64,000 bases of DNA from contig NZ_QXFK01000005.1 in NCBI RefSeq assembly GCF_003581645.1, positions 29,492-93,491 on the forward strand, in the 5' to 3' direction. How positions within the stretch are numbered: position 1 is the stretch's first letter; every line of letters starts with the position of its first letter. The stretch is from Pelagerythrobacter aerophilus (lineage in GTDB: Bacteria > Pseudomonadota > Alphaproteobacteria > Sphingomonadales > Sphingomonadaceae). The notes under the pieces are model-generated. The model was not told where the DNA came from. It worked only from the letters and a program-made list of their open reading frames with translations, and did no database searches. Of this stretch, positions 1 to 8,585 are shown piece after piece. The translations under genes were made by a program, and so were the position numbers.

Positions 1-1
1 G

Positions 2-643
<642 letters not shown>

Positions 644-780
644 GCATCAACGTTCATGTTGGAGGGCAGTTGTCTGAACGACGGCTGTCGCCCCGATTCA
701 GCCTCGTCTCAGTGCGGGTGGTCTAAAAGGGCACTCGTAGCCGGGAGCAGTTCCGCTTCCGGCAGAGCGAGGAATGTACC

Positions 781-1305
781 ATGAAGCCCATTTCCAAAGC
801 CCTTGTCGGAACCGTCGCCGCGGGTGCGATGGCGATGACTTCAGCTGCGCCTGCGATGGCGCGCGACTACTACGACCGCGACGACGGGATTGACGTCGGC
901 GATGTGATCGCCGGCGCGGTGATCATCGGCGGCATCGCCGCGATTGCCGGCGCTTTCGATGGCGACGACGACCGCTATCGCGACCGTTACCGGCGTGGCT
1001 ACAACTACGGCCCGCGCGGCGCGATCGAGCGCTGTGTCGCCGCCGTGGAGAACAACGCCCGCCGCTATGGCTACCGTTACGCCGACGTCACCGAAATCCG
1101 CGACGTCGACGGCCGCCGGGGCGATCTGCGCGTGAAGGGCCGCATGACGGTCGATGGACGCTACGATCGCTACAGCCGCTACGGCTACGACCGTTACGAT
1201 CGGTATGATCGCCGCCGCGGCTACGACACCGGCAAGTTCACCTGCCGTATCGACCGTGGCCGGGTCTACGACATCGACTACGACGGCATCCGCGGCCTGA
1301 GGTAA
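781..1305 (+). CDS. Secreted glycine/arginine/tyrosine-rich hypothetical protein (paralogue of next gene)
   Basis: 174 residues. An N-terminal signal peptide (basic start, hydrophobic core, cut near AMA-RD) is followed by a conserved hydrophobic glycine-rich segment (GDVIAGAVIIGGIAA, about residues 39-57), then a low-complexity stretch of repeated Tyr-Asp-Arg. The C-terminus has TCRIDRGRVYDIDYDG. The start has a GAGGAA ribosome site 6-7 bases upstream. The downstream gene repeats the same plan, so the two look like a tandem duplication. Function is unknown; a periplasmic or outer-envelope protein is likely. Similar proteins are common in sphingomonads but have no assigned role that I know of. 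Confidence 0.8.
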   Translation: MKPISKALVGTVAAGAMAMTSAAPAMARDYYDRDDGIDVGDVIAGAVIIGGIAAIAGAFDGDDDRYRDRYRRGYNYGPRGAIERCVAAVENNARRYGYRYADVTEIRDVDGRRGDLRVKGRMTVDGRYDRYSRYGYDRYDRYDRRRGYDTGKFTCRIDRGRVYDIDYDGIRGLR

Positions 1306-1418
1306 GGCCAGCGACAGCATACGACGGACCGGGCGGTTCAGGGTGACGAAATCCTGGACCGCCTAGTCCATTCAGCAATCGAGCGGTACGATGCCGCCGT
1401 TTGGAAGGCACGAGGCCC

Positions 1419-2078
1419 ATGAGCCGCATTTCTAAGATCTCCGCTACGCTCGCGAGTGTCGCCGCACTCGTGATGGCCGCCACGCCGGCTGCCGCGATCG
1501 AACTACCGACGCGCGGCCCGGCCGCGGTGGACGACGCGCCCGTAGTGTGGAGCGCCGAAAGCGTCGCTGCTGAAAGGCAGCGGCACCGTCGCTGGCGGCA
1601 CCGCGACAACGGGATCGACGCGGGCGACGTGATCGCCGGCGCGGTCATCATCGGCGGTATCGCCGCGCTTGCGGGTGCCTTCGACAACGATCGCGACGAA
1701 CGGCGCGGCGACTATCGATACCAGCCGAGCTACCAGAGCGACGGGCTCGACCGCACGGCCGAGATGTGCGTCGCAGAGATCGAGCGCGACGTGCGCGTGG
1801 CCTCGGTCGACGGGGTCGACCGTGCCGCGGGCGGCTGGCGCGTCAACGGATCGCTCTACGACGGCGGGCGCTTCACCTGCCGGATCGGCAACGACGGGCG
1901 CATCTCCGACATCGACTATGGCGAGGGCGGCGTAAACTACACCACCGAAGCGCGCGGCAATCAGTGGGACGACGAGACTTATGCCGCTGCCTGGAGCCGT
2001 GTCGACGGCGGCACGGCACCGTTGCAGCCGGCTTATCCCGGCGGCCCACTGCCGGGCGAGAATTACGAAGGTTATTGA
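1419..2078 (+). CDS. Secreted hypothetical protein, paralogue of preceding gene
   Basis: 219 residues from ATG 1419. An in-frame TTG at 1401 is possible, but the ATG sits behind GGAAGG and starts a clean signal peptide ending near AAA-IE. It shares the segment GIDxGDVIAGAVIIGGIAA with its neighbour, and also the late pattern FTCRI...DIDY; the Tyr-Asp-Arg repeats are replaced by less biased sequence. The C-terminal ~45 residues are extra and Trp/Pro/Gly-rich. The protein is probably exported; its function is unknown. The tandem arrangement with 781-1305 suggests duplication and divergence. Confidence 0.8.
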   Translation: MSRISKISATLASVAALVMAATPAAAIELPTRGPAAVDDAPVVWSAESVAAERQRHRRWRHRDNGIDAGDVIAGAVIIGGIAALAGAFDNDRDERRGDYRYQPSYQSDGLDRTAEMCVAEIERDVRVASVDGVDRAAGGWRVNGSLYDGGRFTCRIGNDGRISDIDYGEGGVNYTTEARGNQWDDETYAAAWSRVDGGTAPLQPAYPGGPLPGENYEGY

Positions 2079-2096
2079 GGTGGAGCGGCGGAGGGG

Positions 2097-2744
2097 TCAG
2101 AGCTCCGCCTCCTCCTTCTTCCGCCGCTCGCGTTCACGATAGCTGGGCAGGGCGATCTGCCAGCGGATCGCTGCGCCGCGCAGCGCGAAGCCGGCGGCCC
2201 AGCCCACACTCCAGATCAGTGCATCCTGCAAGCCGGCGACGCTGCCGATCACTGTGAGTCCCGCGGAGAGCGCGGCGGCTGTAACGTAGAGTTCGGGCCG
2301 CATGATGATCGACGGCACACCCGCGATCACGTCGCGCACCACGCCGCCCGCGCAGCCAGTGATGATGCCGAGAACGGCGGCGGGAAGCGGGTCGACGCCA
2401 TACGCGAGCGCCTTGGCCGCGCCGAGCACGGCGAAAGCCGCCAGGCCGGCTGCGTCGGCCCATTCGAGCAGGCTCCCCTCCCACCAGCGGCGCGGGGTGA
2501 ACCAGGCGATCAACGCGGTGACGAAAATCACCAGCGCCACCCACGGATCGCGCAGCCAGAAGGCGGGCGCGCCGATCAGCATGTCGCGCAAGGATCCGCC
2601 GCCCACGCCCGTCACCAGCGCGAAGAACGCCATGGTGACGAACGTCTGCTGCAGCCGCGCCGCGAGCAGCGCTCCGGTCAGCGCGAAGACCGCGGTACCG
2701 GCGAGGTCGAGCAGAGGGGGCAGGGCGGGCGCATCGGGAAACAT
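2097..2744 (-). CDS. TRIC/UPF0126 family membrane protein (YicG-like)
   Basis: Integral membrane protein of about 215 residues with two similar halves, each holding a glycine-rich GG-x-x-RD motif (GGGSLRDML and GGVVRDVI). This internal repeat is the hallmark of the UPF0126/trimeric intracellular cation channel family. Six to seven hydrophobic segments are visible. ATG 2744 gives the usual family length; the open frame extends to 2813 but the extra residues are basic and do not look like the family. It may act as a cation channel in the inner membrane; the substrate in bacteria is not settled. Weak homologues are annotated as glycine transporters, which I cannot distinguish here. Confidence 0.88.
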   Translation of the reverse strand: MFPDAPALPPLLDLAGTAVFALTGALLAARLQQTFVTMAFFALVTGVGGGSLRDMLIGAPAFWLRDPWVALVIFVTALIAWFTPRRWWEGSLLEWADAAGLAAFAVLGAAKALAYGVDPLPAAVLGIITGCAGGVVRDVIAGVPSIIMRPELYVTAAALSAGLTVIGSVAGLQDALIWSVGWAAGFALRGAAIRWQIALPSYRERERRKKEEAEL

Positions 2745-2844
2745 GGTGCCCGTCCTAGGCGCGTTTCGCGCGTGAGGAAACGGGCGCGTGGGCTCCTGGA
2801 GAGTGAACTTCAACTCGGGTTGAAGAATCCGGTCGCGATCGCGC

Positions 2845-3267
2845 TTAGTGTTGTACCCGCACGAGCATCAGGTTTGCCGTTGTTCCCGGTGCGGGCAGCG
2901 CGAACCGCGTGTCGGTGATCCACAACAGCGTGCCCGAAGCATCGGTAATCCGGGCCGAGACGGCGTAGCTGCGGCCTGGTACGATCTGTGCCGGATCATA
3001 CTCGAGAGCGAAGGGAATCGGCACTTGTCTTCCTGCCGTCTCGATCTCGGTTTCCGCGATGATCGGAGCCGGGGCATCCGCCAGGCTTACGTCCGAGATC
3101 GCGACCCTGAGCCGCGCATCGGGCGGCAGGGCTATGCGCTCGCGATAAGCGGCGGTTCCATCGAGTGTCACGCGGGCCGCCGCGGTTTCGGAAGCCGCAG
3201 ATGACGTATCGGTAGTTTCGCAAGCGGCGAGCGCTGCAAGAATCGGCAGCAACAGTAGAAGACGCAT
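2845..3267 (-). CDS. YbaY-type lipoprotein
   Basis: 140 residues. It starts with a lipoprotein signal (hydrophobic core, lipobox LAAC near residue 16). The body is a single beta-rich domain beginning VTLDGTAAYRERIALPPDA and containing FALEYDPAQIVPGRSYAVSARI, typical of the YbaY/YscW pilotin-like family. The ATG at 3267 was chosen because it begins the signal peptide; the longer open frame upstream is out-of-frame-like basic sequence. Expected location: periplasmic face of the inner or outer membrane. YbaY-type proteins are generally small accessory lipoproteins with no firm role. Confidence 0.82.
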   Translation of the reverse strand: MRLLLLLPILAALAACETTDTSSAASETAAARVTLDGTAAYRERIALPPDARLRVAISDVSLADAPAPIIAETEIETAGRQVPIPFALEYDPAQIVPGRSYAVSARITDASGTLLWITDTRFALPAPGTTANLMLVRVQH

Positions 3268-3317
3268 CGTCGTTTCTCCCGATAGATTTGCTCGGTGTGG
3301 CGCCATTGGCTGGCCTA

Positions 3318-4649
3318 TCAACCGTGCAAGATCTCCCCGATCGCCTTCGCCGCGGCGATGCAGTCGAGATCGGACCAGCGCGGGCCGATCACCTGCATGC
3401 CGCAGGGCAGGCCGTCGGTTGCCCCGACCGGCAGCACGGTGGAGGGCAGGTTGGGGAAGGTTGCGATCCCGGCCCAGGCGAGCCCCGCGGCCGCGCTTTC
3501 CTCGCGTCCGTTGATCGTCAGCGTCCCGTCGAACACGCGGCCCTCGCGGTGGGGCATGGCGAGCACCGGCGCGGGCGGCGCGAGGACGAAGTCGTAGGTT
3601 TCGAACAGCGCGTGCCACGCCGCTTCGTTGCGCGCCTGGGCGTCGAGCAGGTTGAACCAGTCGGTCGCGGTCGCGCGGCTGCCGTCGGGCGCGGGCATGC
3701 CGCGCGCCATCGCGATGTTGAGCATCTTCATGTAATCCTGCTGCTGCCGCGCGAGGTCGGGCAGCAGGTCGGTCGTGCGCTCAATCCGAACGCCTGCGGC
3801 TTCGAGCGCCGCGGCCGCCGCCTCGATCGGGCCGAGCACCGCCGCGTCGACCGGACTTCCCGGGTAGTCGGTGATGAGCAGCAGACGGCAATCGGCCAGT
3901 CGCTTGCCGTTCGCGCGCATCGGAATCGAGGCGGTCAGTTGCAGCAGGAGAGCGAGATCATCGGCATTGCGCGCGATCGGCCCGGCGATCGAGAGCGCGC
4001 CGTCGTGTGCGTCGCCGCCCGCCATCATCGGATGGTCGTGGCCGTGCTTCGAGACCAGGCCCCAGCTCGTCTTGTGGCCCCAGACCCCGCAGAAGTGCGC
4101 CGGCACGCGGACCGACCCGCCGATGTCCGTGCCGTACTCGCACGGCACCATGCCGCTGGCGACCGCCGCCGCCGAGCCGCCGGAGGAGCCGCCCGGGCTG
4201 CGCGAGGTATCGTGCGGATTGCGGGTGCGGCCATAGACCGGGTTGCGCGATTGCCAGTCGGCCAGGTCGGGCGGCACGTTGGTCTTGCCGATGAAGATCA
4301 CGCCCGCCGCCTTGAGCTTCTGCACGATCCGCGCGTCGCGCTTGGCGATGTTGTCCGCGAATTGCTTGTGCCCCCAGCAGGTCGGCAGACCGGCGATGTC
4401 GAAACTTTCCTTGATCGTCATCGGCACGCCGAACAGCGGGCGATTCTCGCCCGGCGACTGACCGTCGAGCGCCTGGGCGGTTTCGCGCGCGCGCTCGAAA
4501 TCGCAGACCACGACCGCGTCGATCTGCATATCCCGATCCTCGATCCGCGCAATCGCGGCATCGACCGCCTCAAGCGGCGACAACTCCCGCTGGCGGATCT
4601 GCGCCGCGAGCGCGATCGCGCCCGGCTGGTCGGTCAGTGTCGGAATCAT
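3318..4649 (-). CDS. Amidase signature family hydrolase
   Basis: 443 residues. The amidase catalytic triad is visible: Lys80 in TIKESFDIAG, cis-Ser155 in the GGSSGGS loop and nucleophile Ser179 in YGTDIGGSVRVPA. Spacing and length match the family. It hydrolyses C-N amide bonds; the substrate cannot be told from sequence. It is not a GatA of the tRNA amidotransferase, because no gatB/gatC flank it and the C-terminal region differs. No signal peptide is visible, so it is probably cytoplasmic. Confidence 0.92.
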   Translation of the reverse strand: MIPTLTDQPGAIALAAQIRQRELSPLEAVDAAIARIEDRDMQIDAVVVCDFERARETAQALDGQSPGENRPLFGVPMTIKESFDIAGLPTCWGHKQFADNIAKRDARIVQKLKAAGVIFIGKTNVPPDLADWQSRNPVYGRTRNPHDTSRSPGGSSGGSAAAVASGMVPCEYGTDIGGSVRVPAHFCGVWGHKTSWGLVSKHGHDHPMMAGGDAHDGALSIAGPIARNADDLALLLQLTASIPMRANGKRLADCRLLLITDYPGSPVDAAVLGPIEAAAAALEAAGVRIERTTDLLPDLARQQQDYMKMLNIAMARGMPAPDGSRATATDWFNLLDAQARNEAAWHALFETYDFVLAPPAPVLAMPHREGRVFDGTLTINGREESAAAGLAWAGIATFPNLPSTVLPVGATDGLPCGMQVIGPRWSDLDCIAAAKAIGEILHG

Positions 4650-4714
4650 TCGATCTTATCTCCCGTTCGCCGCCGCAGCATGGGCAAACGGGCCTGATTT
4701 GCAAGCGCAGAGGT

Positions 4715-6205
4715 TCAGCGCGGAGCGAGGGTGATCGACGCCGTCCCCGTGCCGCGCACCGGCAGATAGAGCCCTTGCCCCGCTGCGGTGAGGCGTCCGG
4801 TCTGCACGTCCTCGATCCGCGCGCGGATCAGCAGATCGCCTTCGCGCTTGCTCTCGATCGCGCGCCCGATCTTCGCCAGGAGCTGGTCGTAGTCGTGCTC
4901 GAAATTCTGCGCGAGCGCCAGCGCGATCGTCTGCGAGAAGCCCGGCGAGTTGGCGAGGTCGAGCAGCAGATCCGCGCCGGTGCGGTTCGTATCGCCGGTG
5001 ACTTCGAGGTCGCGGAACGAAACCTCGCGCGAATTCTCGGCATTGACGGGCCTCGCTGTCAGCCAGACCGTACCGCTGGCCGCGCCGAGCGCGCGGTCGC
5101 GCGGCGCCGCGGTGAACGTGACGCCCACCGCCAGGCGGCCGCCGGTCGTGCCGTAAGCTTCGACCTTGCCGAAGCGCGCATCCACCGCGCCGATACCGGG
5201 GAGGGTGAAGGACCGCTGCGCGCGCTTCGCCAGAGCCTCGGCGATCACCGGTTCGAGCTGGGCGTAGTCCGCGATCGCTGGGATGAAGAACACCAGCTTG
5301 CCGGGCTCCTCGTCGAGTTCCTCCAGCGGCGGCAGGGGCGTGACAGGTGGATCGGCGGGCCGGTCGCCGACGAACGTTTCGGTGCGCGCCTTCATGCCGA
5401 GCTGCAGCTCGATCCGTTTACCCGAGAGCGTGAAGCCGCCGTACTGCAGTTCCTGCGGAGTGATGCGCATCCACACCGGCGGGTTCGACTCGTTGAGCTG
5501 GAGCGAGGTGAAGGTCTCGCCCCACAGCCGCTCCACCTCACTGCGGAGTTGCACTTTGGCGATCTCGCGCGGCAGCGTGCGCTCCAGCCGCGCCACCACG
5601 CTCTTGAGCTTGGCGTCCGCCTTGCTGGTGAATTCGATGCGCTGGCCGAGGAAGTCGATGTGCGGCGGATCGGTCCAGTCGTACTGGATGTCGACCGTTC
5701 CGCGCGGGCTCCAGTCCCGGTTCAGCGCGATATCGACCACCGCGCGCACTCGCGCGTCGCCGGTCGCGGTCTCCTGCTTGAACACGCCGGCGATGTCCTT
5801 GGCGCGCACCTCCGCGTGGATCGGCATGGTGACCACGATCCGCTGCCCGCGCCCTTCGAACGTCAGCCGCCCGCGGGTGACCCGGCCGACGATGTCGCAC
5901 TTGATCCGGGGTGTCTTGAGCTTGACGAAGGCGACCTCGACCCGTTCGGAGGCAACGCAGGTCTCCCCCTTGCGGTCGATCTTCCACAGCGTGCGCGGCA
6001 CTTCCCGCTCGAGCGCGGTGCCGAGCGCGGACAGATCGGCCGTGACCGGCACGGCGATGACGGAGGATTGCGGCGGAACCTGGATCGTGCCCTGCGCCCG
6101 CGGAGGAGGTCCGGCGGGCGCATCCTTCTTGCAGCCCGCCAGCGCGAATGCGGCCACGAAGGCCGCCCATGCGGCAATTCGACCGATCGCCATAGGTCGC
6201 TGCAT
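4715..6205 (-). CDS. DUF4403 family lipoprotein
   Basis: 496 residues (492 if the second Met at 6193 is used). The N-terminus is a lipoprotein signal with lipobox LAGC, followed by a proline-rich linker and VPPQSSVIAVPV. The rest is two beta-rich repeats with alternating polar residues, typical of DUF4403, a family distantly resembling lipid-binding tubular (BPI/SMP-like) folds. It is probably anchored in the outer membrane facing the periplasm. No partner is encoded nearby, and the function is unknown. Confidence 0.85.
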   Translation of the reverse strand: MQRPMAIGRIAAWAAFVAAFALAGCKKDAPAGPPPRAQGTIQVPPQSSVIAVPVTADLSALGTALEREVPRTLWKIDRKGETCVASERVEVAFVKLKTPRIKCDIVGRVTRGRLTFEGRGQRIVVTMPIHAEVRAKDIAGVFKQETATGDARVRAVVDIALNRDWSPRGTVDIQYDWTDPPHIDFLGQRIEFTSKADAKLKSVVARLERTLPREIAKVQLRSEVERLWGETFTSLQLNESNPPVWMRITPQELQYGGFTLSGKRIELQLGMKARTETFVGDRPADPPVTPLPPLEELDEEPGKLVFFIPAIADYAQLEPVIAEALAKRAQRSFTLPGIGAVDARFGKVEAYGTTGGRLAVGVTFTAAPRDRALGAASGTVWLTARPVNAENSREVSFRDLEVTGDTNRTGADLLLDLANSPGFSQTIALALAQNFEHDYDQLLAKIGRAIESKREGDLLIRARIEDVQTGRLTAAGQGLYLPVRGTGTASITLAPR

Positions 6206-6236
6206 CCTGTTGCCCTGGATGCAGATATACCGTTAT

Positions 6237-7079
6237 TCAATCGCTTCCAACGCGTAACTGGACCATTGCTCTCAGCACGGCAATCGCGAGGCCGTATCCG
6301 AGGATCGCCGCCGCACCATACCCGGCGAGCGGCGTGGGATAGGGGCCGGCTACCGAAGCAATTGAAAATCCGAGCCATCCTCCGGATACGGCAGCTGCGT
6401 TCGCGCGATTGGCCTTATCGAGCAGCGGAGCGAAGATCGCGAACAGGAGGGCTGCTGCAAGTGCCATCCCGAGAGCGGCATGCAGCATAAATCCCTGTGC
6501 AAGCACGATCTCGACGAACGGCACCGGCGCCAGCGGCACGGCGCGGGCGGCCGCGGCGATCACGCCCGCAACGGACGTGGCAACTAGGATCAGGGCAACG
6601 GCCGATCGCCGATTGCGCCATTCGGCCAGCAGACAGCCGAAAGCGAGCGCCAGCGCCGCCGCCGGGTCCGGCTGCCAGACGAAGATCGCCGCTGCCAAGG
6701 CAACGCAGGCCAGCCGCCACCGGTCCGGGAGACAGGGCAGGGCGGCAAGCACCGCCGGTAAAAGCAGCATGGCGGCATGTAGGCGAACGGGTCCGAGCGG
6801 TATCCACCGGCGGACGCCTTCCACATCGACGCCGCTGACGAGCGTGACGCAGATTCCGCTCAAGCCCAGGCCGACCACCCATGCTGCGCCGCGCGCGCCT
6901 AGATGAAGCCGGCGGGAGGCAACCATGACGATCAAGGCCAGCCCCAGCGCGGCTGCGTTGACGAGCGAGTAGGTCGACGGCGCGCCGCCGACGTGGAACA
7001 GCAGCAGGCTCGCGCCCACTGCTGCGATTAGCGCGGATTCGGACAACCACGGTTGTCCGTCCTCGCCCCCGGTCCACAT
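6237..7079 (-). CDS. Short SEDS (FtsW/RodA)-like integral membrane protein
   Basis: 280 residues, almost entirely hydrophobic, about nine membrane segments. Three stretches match the FtsW/RodA pattern in the right order: GVRRWIPLGPVRLHAA (compare GxxRWIxLGxxxxQPSE), WQPDPAAALALA (compare LQPDLGTA) and PTPLAGYGAAAILGYGLA near the C-terminus (compare PLPFxSYGGSxLLAxLxALG). It is about 100 residues shorter than usual FtsW/RodA. The catalytic aspartate loop is not recognisable; PFVEIVLAQG stands where TDFxFAxIGEE is expected. The ATG lies five bases after the lpd stop, so it is probably the last gene of the TCA operon. It may be a degenerate or non-polymerising relative; the assignment is by eye. 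Confidence 0.6.
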   Translation of the reverse strand: MWTGGEDGQPWLSESALIAAVGASLLLFHVGGAPSTYSLVNAAALGLALIVMVASRRLHLGARGAAWVVGLGLSGICVTLVSGVDVEGVRRWIPLGPVRLHAAMLLLPAVLAALPCLPDRWRLACVALAAAIFVWQPDPAAALALAFGCLLAEWRNRRSAVALILVATSVAGVIAAAARAVPLAPVPFVEIVLAQGFMLHAALGMALAAALLFAIFAPLLDKANRANAAAVSGGWLGFSIASVAGPYPTPLAGYGAAAILGYGLAIAVLRAMVQLRVGSD

Positions 7080-7084
7080 GATCG

Positions 7085-8488
7085 TCAGATGTGGATCGGC
7101 TTGCCGGTCACCGCCATCGCGGCTTCCTTGATCGCCTCGCTGTGCGTCGGGTGGGCGTGGCAGGTGTAGGCGATGTCCTCGCTGGTGGCGCCGAACTCCA
7201 TCGCCTGGGCGGCCTGCGCGATCATCGTGCCGGCGACGCTGGCGATGCACCACACGCCGAGCACGCGGTCGGTTTCCGCATCGGCGATGACCTTCACGAA
7301 GCCCTCGGGCTCGTGGTTGGTCTTGGCGCGGCTGTTGGCGAGCATCGGGAACTTGCCGACCTTGACCGCACCCTTCTCCTTCGCCTGCTCTTCGGTCAGG
7401 CCGACGCCGGCGATTTCGGGCCAGGTGTAGACCACGCTGGGGATCACGGCATGGTTCACGATGCCGGTCTGCCCGGCGATGTTCTCCGCGACCGCGATGC
7501 CCTCGTCCTCGGCCTTGTGCGCCAGCATCGGGCCGGGGATCACGTCGCCGATGGCCCAGACGCCGTCGACTTTCGTGCGGAAATCGTGGTCGGTCTCGAT
7601 CTGCCCCCGCTGGTTCAGCTCCAGCCCGATCGCATCGAGTCCGAGCCCTTCGGTGTTCGGCCGGCGCCCGATCGAGACGAGCACGCAATCGGCCTCCAGC
7701 GTCTCGCTCTCGCCGCCGTCCGCGGGTTCGAGCGTCAGCGTGGCCTTCTTGCCCTTGACCGTGCAGCCGGTGACCTTGGTCGAGAGGCGCAGTTCCATGC
7801 CCTGCTTCTTGAAGATCTTGGCGGCTTCCTTGCGTACGTCGCCGTCCATGCCGGGGAGGAGCTGGTCGAGGAATTCGACCACCGTGACCTCGGCCCCGAG
7901 CCGGCGCCAGACCGAGCCGAGCTCGAGCCCAATCACGCCGCCGCCGATGACGACCATCTTCTTCGGCACCTTGGCAAGCTCGAGCGCGCCGGTGCTGTCG
8001 ACCACCACGCCCTTGTCGTTGTCGACCTCGACGCCCTTGAGTTCGGTCACGGAAGAGCCGGTTGCGATCACGACGTTCTTCGCCGTCACCGTCTCGCCGC
8101 CGACCTTGACGGTGTGTGCGTCCTCGAACGCGGCGCGGCCCTTGAGCCAGGTCACCTTGTTCTTCTTGAACAGGAACTCGATCCCGCCGGTGAGCTGCTT
8201 GACCGCGTCCTTGCGCTGGCCGTGCATCGCCTCGAGGTTGAGCTTGGGCGTCACTTCGACGCCCAGCTTCGCCATCGCGCCGTTCGCCGCGGCATCGAAA
8301 TACTCGCTCGCGTGGAGCATCGCCTTCGAGGGGATGCACCCGACGTTGAGGCAAGTCCCGCCGAGCGTCTCGCGGCTTTCCGCGCAGGCCGTCTTCAGCC
8401 CGAGCTGCGCCGCGCGGATAGCGGCGACATAACCGCCGGGTCCGGCACCGATAACGAGGACGTCGTAGTCGTAGTTCTGGTCAGCCAT
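7085..8488 (-). CDS. lpdA: Dihydrolipoyl dehydrogenase (E3)
   Basis: 467 residues from the Met of MADQNYDYDV. The FAD-binding GAGPGG motif (residues ~14-19), redox-active disulfide GGTCLNVGC (Cys46/Cys51), NAD-binding GGGVIGLELGS and the C-terminal HPTHSE (catalytic His-Glu) are all present. E3 re-oxidises the lipoyl groups of 2-oxoglutarate (and other 2-oxo acid) dehydrogenase complexes and passes electrons to NAD+. It follows sucB in the same direction, separated by a palindromic repeat of ~80 bp, so it most likely serves the SucAB complex. An in-frame start five residues upstream (8503) lies inside that repeat and is less likely. Confidence 0.97.
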   Translation of the reverse strand: MADQNYDYDVLVIGAGPGGYVAAIRAAQLGLKTACAESRETLGGTCLNVGCIPSKAMLHASEYFDAAANGAMAKLGVEVTPKLNLEAMHGQRKDAVKQLTGGIEFLFKKNKVTWLKGRAAFEDAHTVKVGGETVTAKNVVIATGSSVTELKGVEVDNDKGVVVDSTGALELAKVPKKMVVIGGGVIGLELGSVWRRLGAEVTVVEFLDQLLPGMDGDVRKEAAKIFKKQGMELRLSTKVTGCTVKGKKATLTLEPADGGESETLEADCVLVSIGRRPNTEGLGLDAIGLELNQRGQIETDHDFRTKVDGVWAIGDVIPGPMLAHKAEDEGIAVAENIAGQTGIVNHAVIPSVVYTWPEIAGVGLTEEQAKEKGAVKVGKFPMLANSRAKTNHEPEGFVKVIADAETDRVLGVWCIASVAGTMIAQAAQAMEFGATSEDIAYTCHAHPTHSEAIKEAAMAVTGKPIHI

Positions 8489-8498
8489 TTCCAACTCC

Positions 8499-8577
8499 GT
8501 CATCCCAGCGGAAGCTGGGATCGCTGGCCGTCAGGTCCAGCATTGCCGCACGCAATCCCGGCTTTCGCTGGGATGAC
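8499..8577. repeat. REP-like paired palindrome between sucB and lpdA
   Basis: Two 23-base arms, 8499-8521 (GTCATCCCAGCGGAAGCTGG...) and 8555-8577 (...GCTTTCGCTGGGATGAC), are inverted copies of each other with about two mismatches. Each arm is itself a small hairpin (CCCAGC/GCTGGG). This is the usual architecture of bacterial intergenic mosaic/REP-type elements. It occupies nearly the whole sucB-lpdA gap and could act as an mRNA-stabilising or attenuating hairpin within the operon. Confidence 0.8.
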
Positions 8578-8585
8578 GTGAGCGA

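Noticed and set aside
6237..8354. 705-codon frame joining lpd antisense-frame sequence to the SEDS-like protein
   Set aside because: Its upstream part is an out-of-frame reading of lpd; the real gene starts at ATG 7079 just after the lpd stop.
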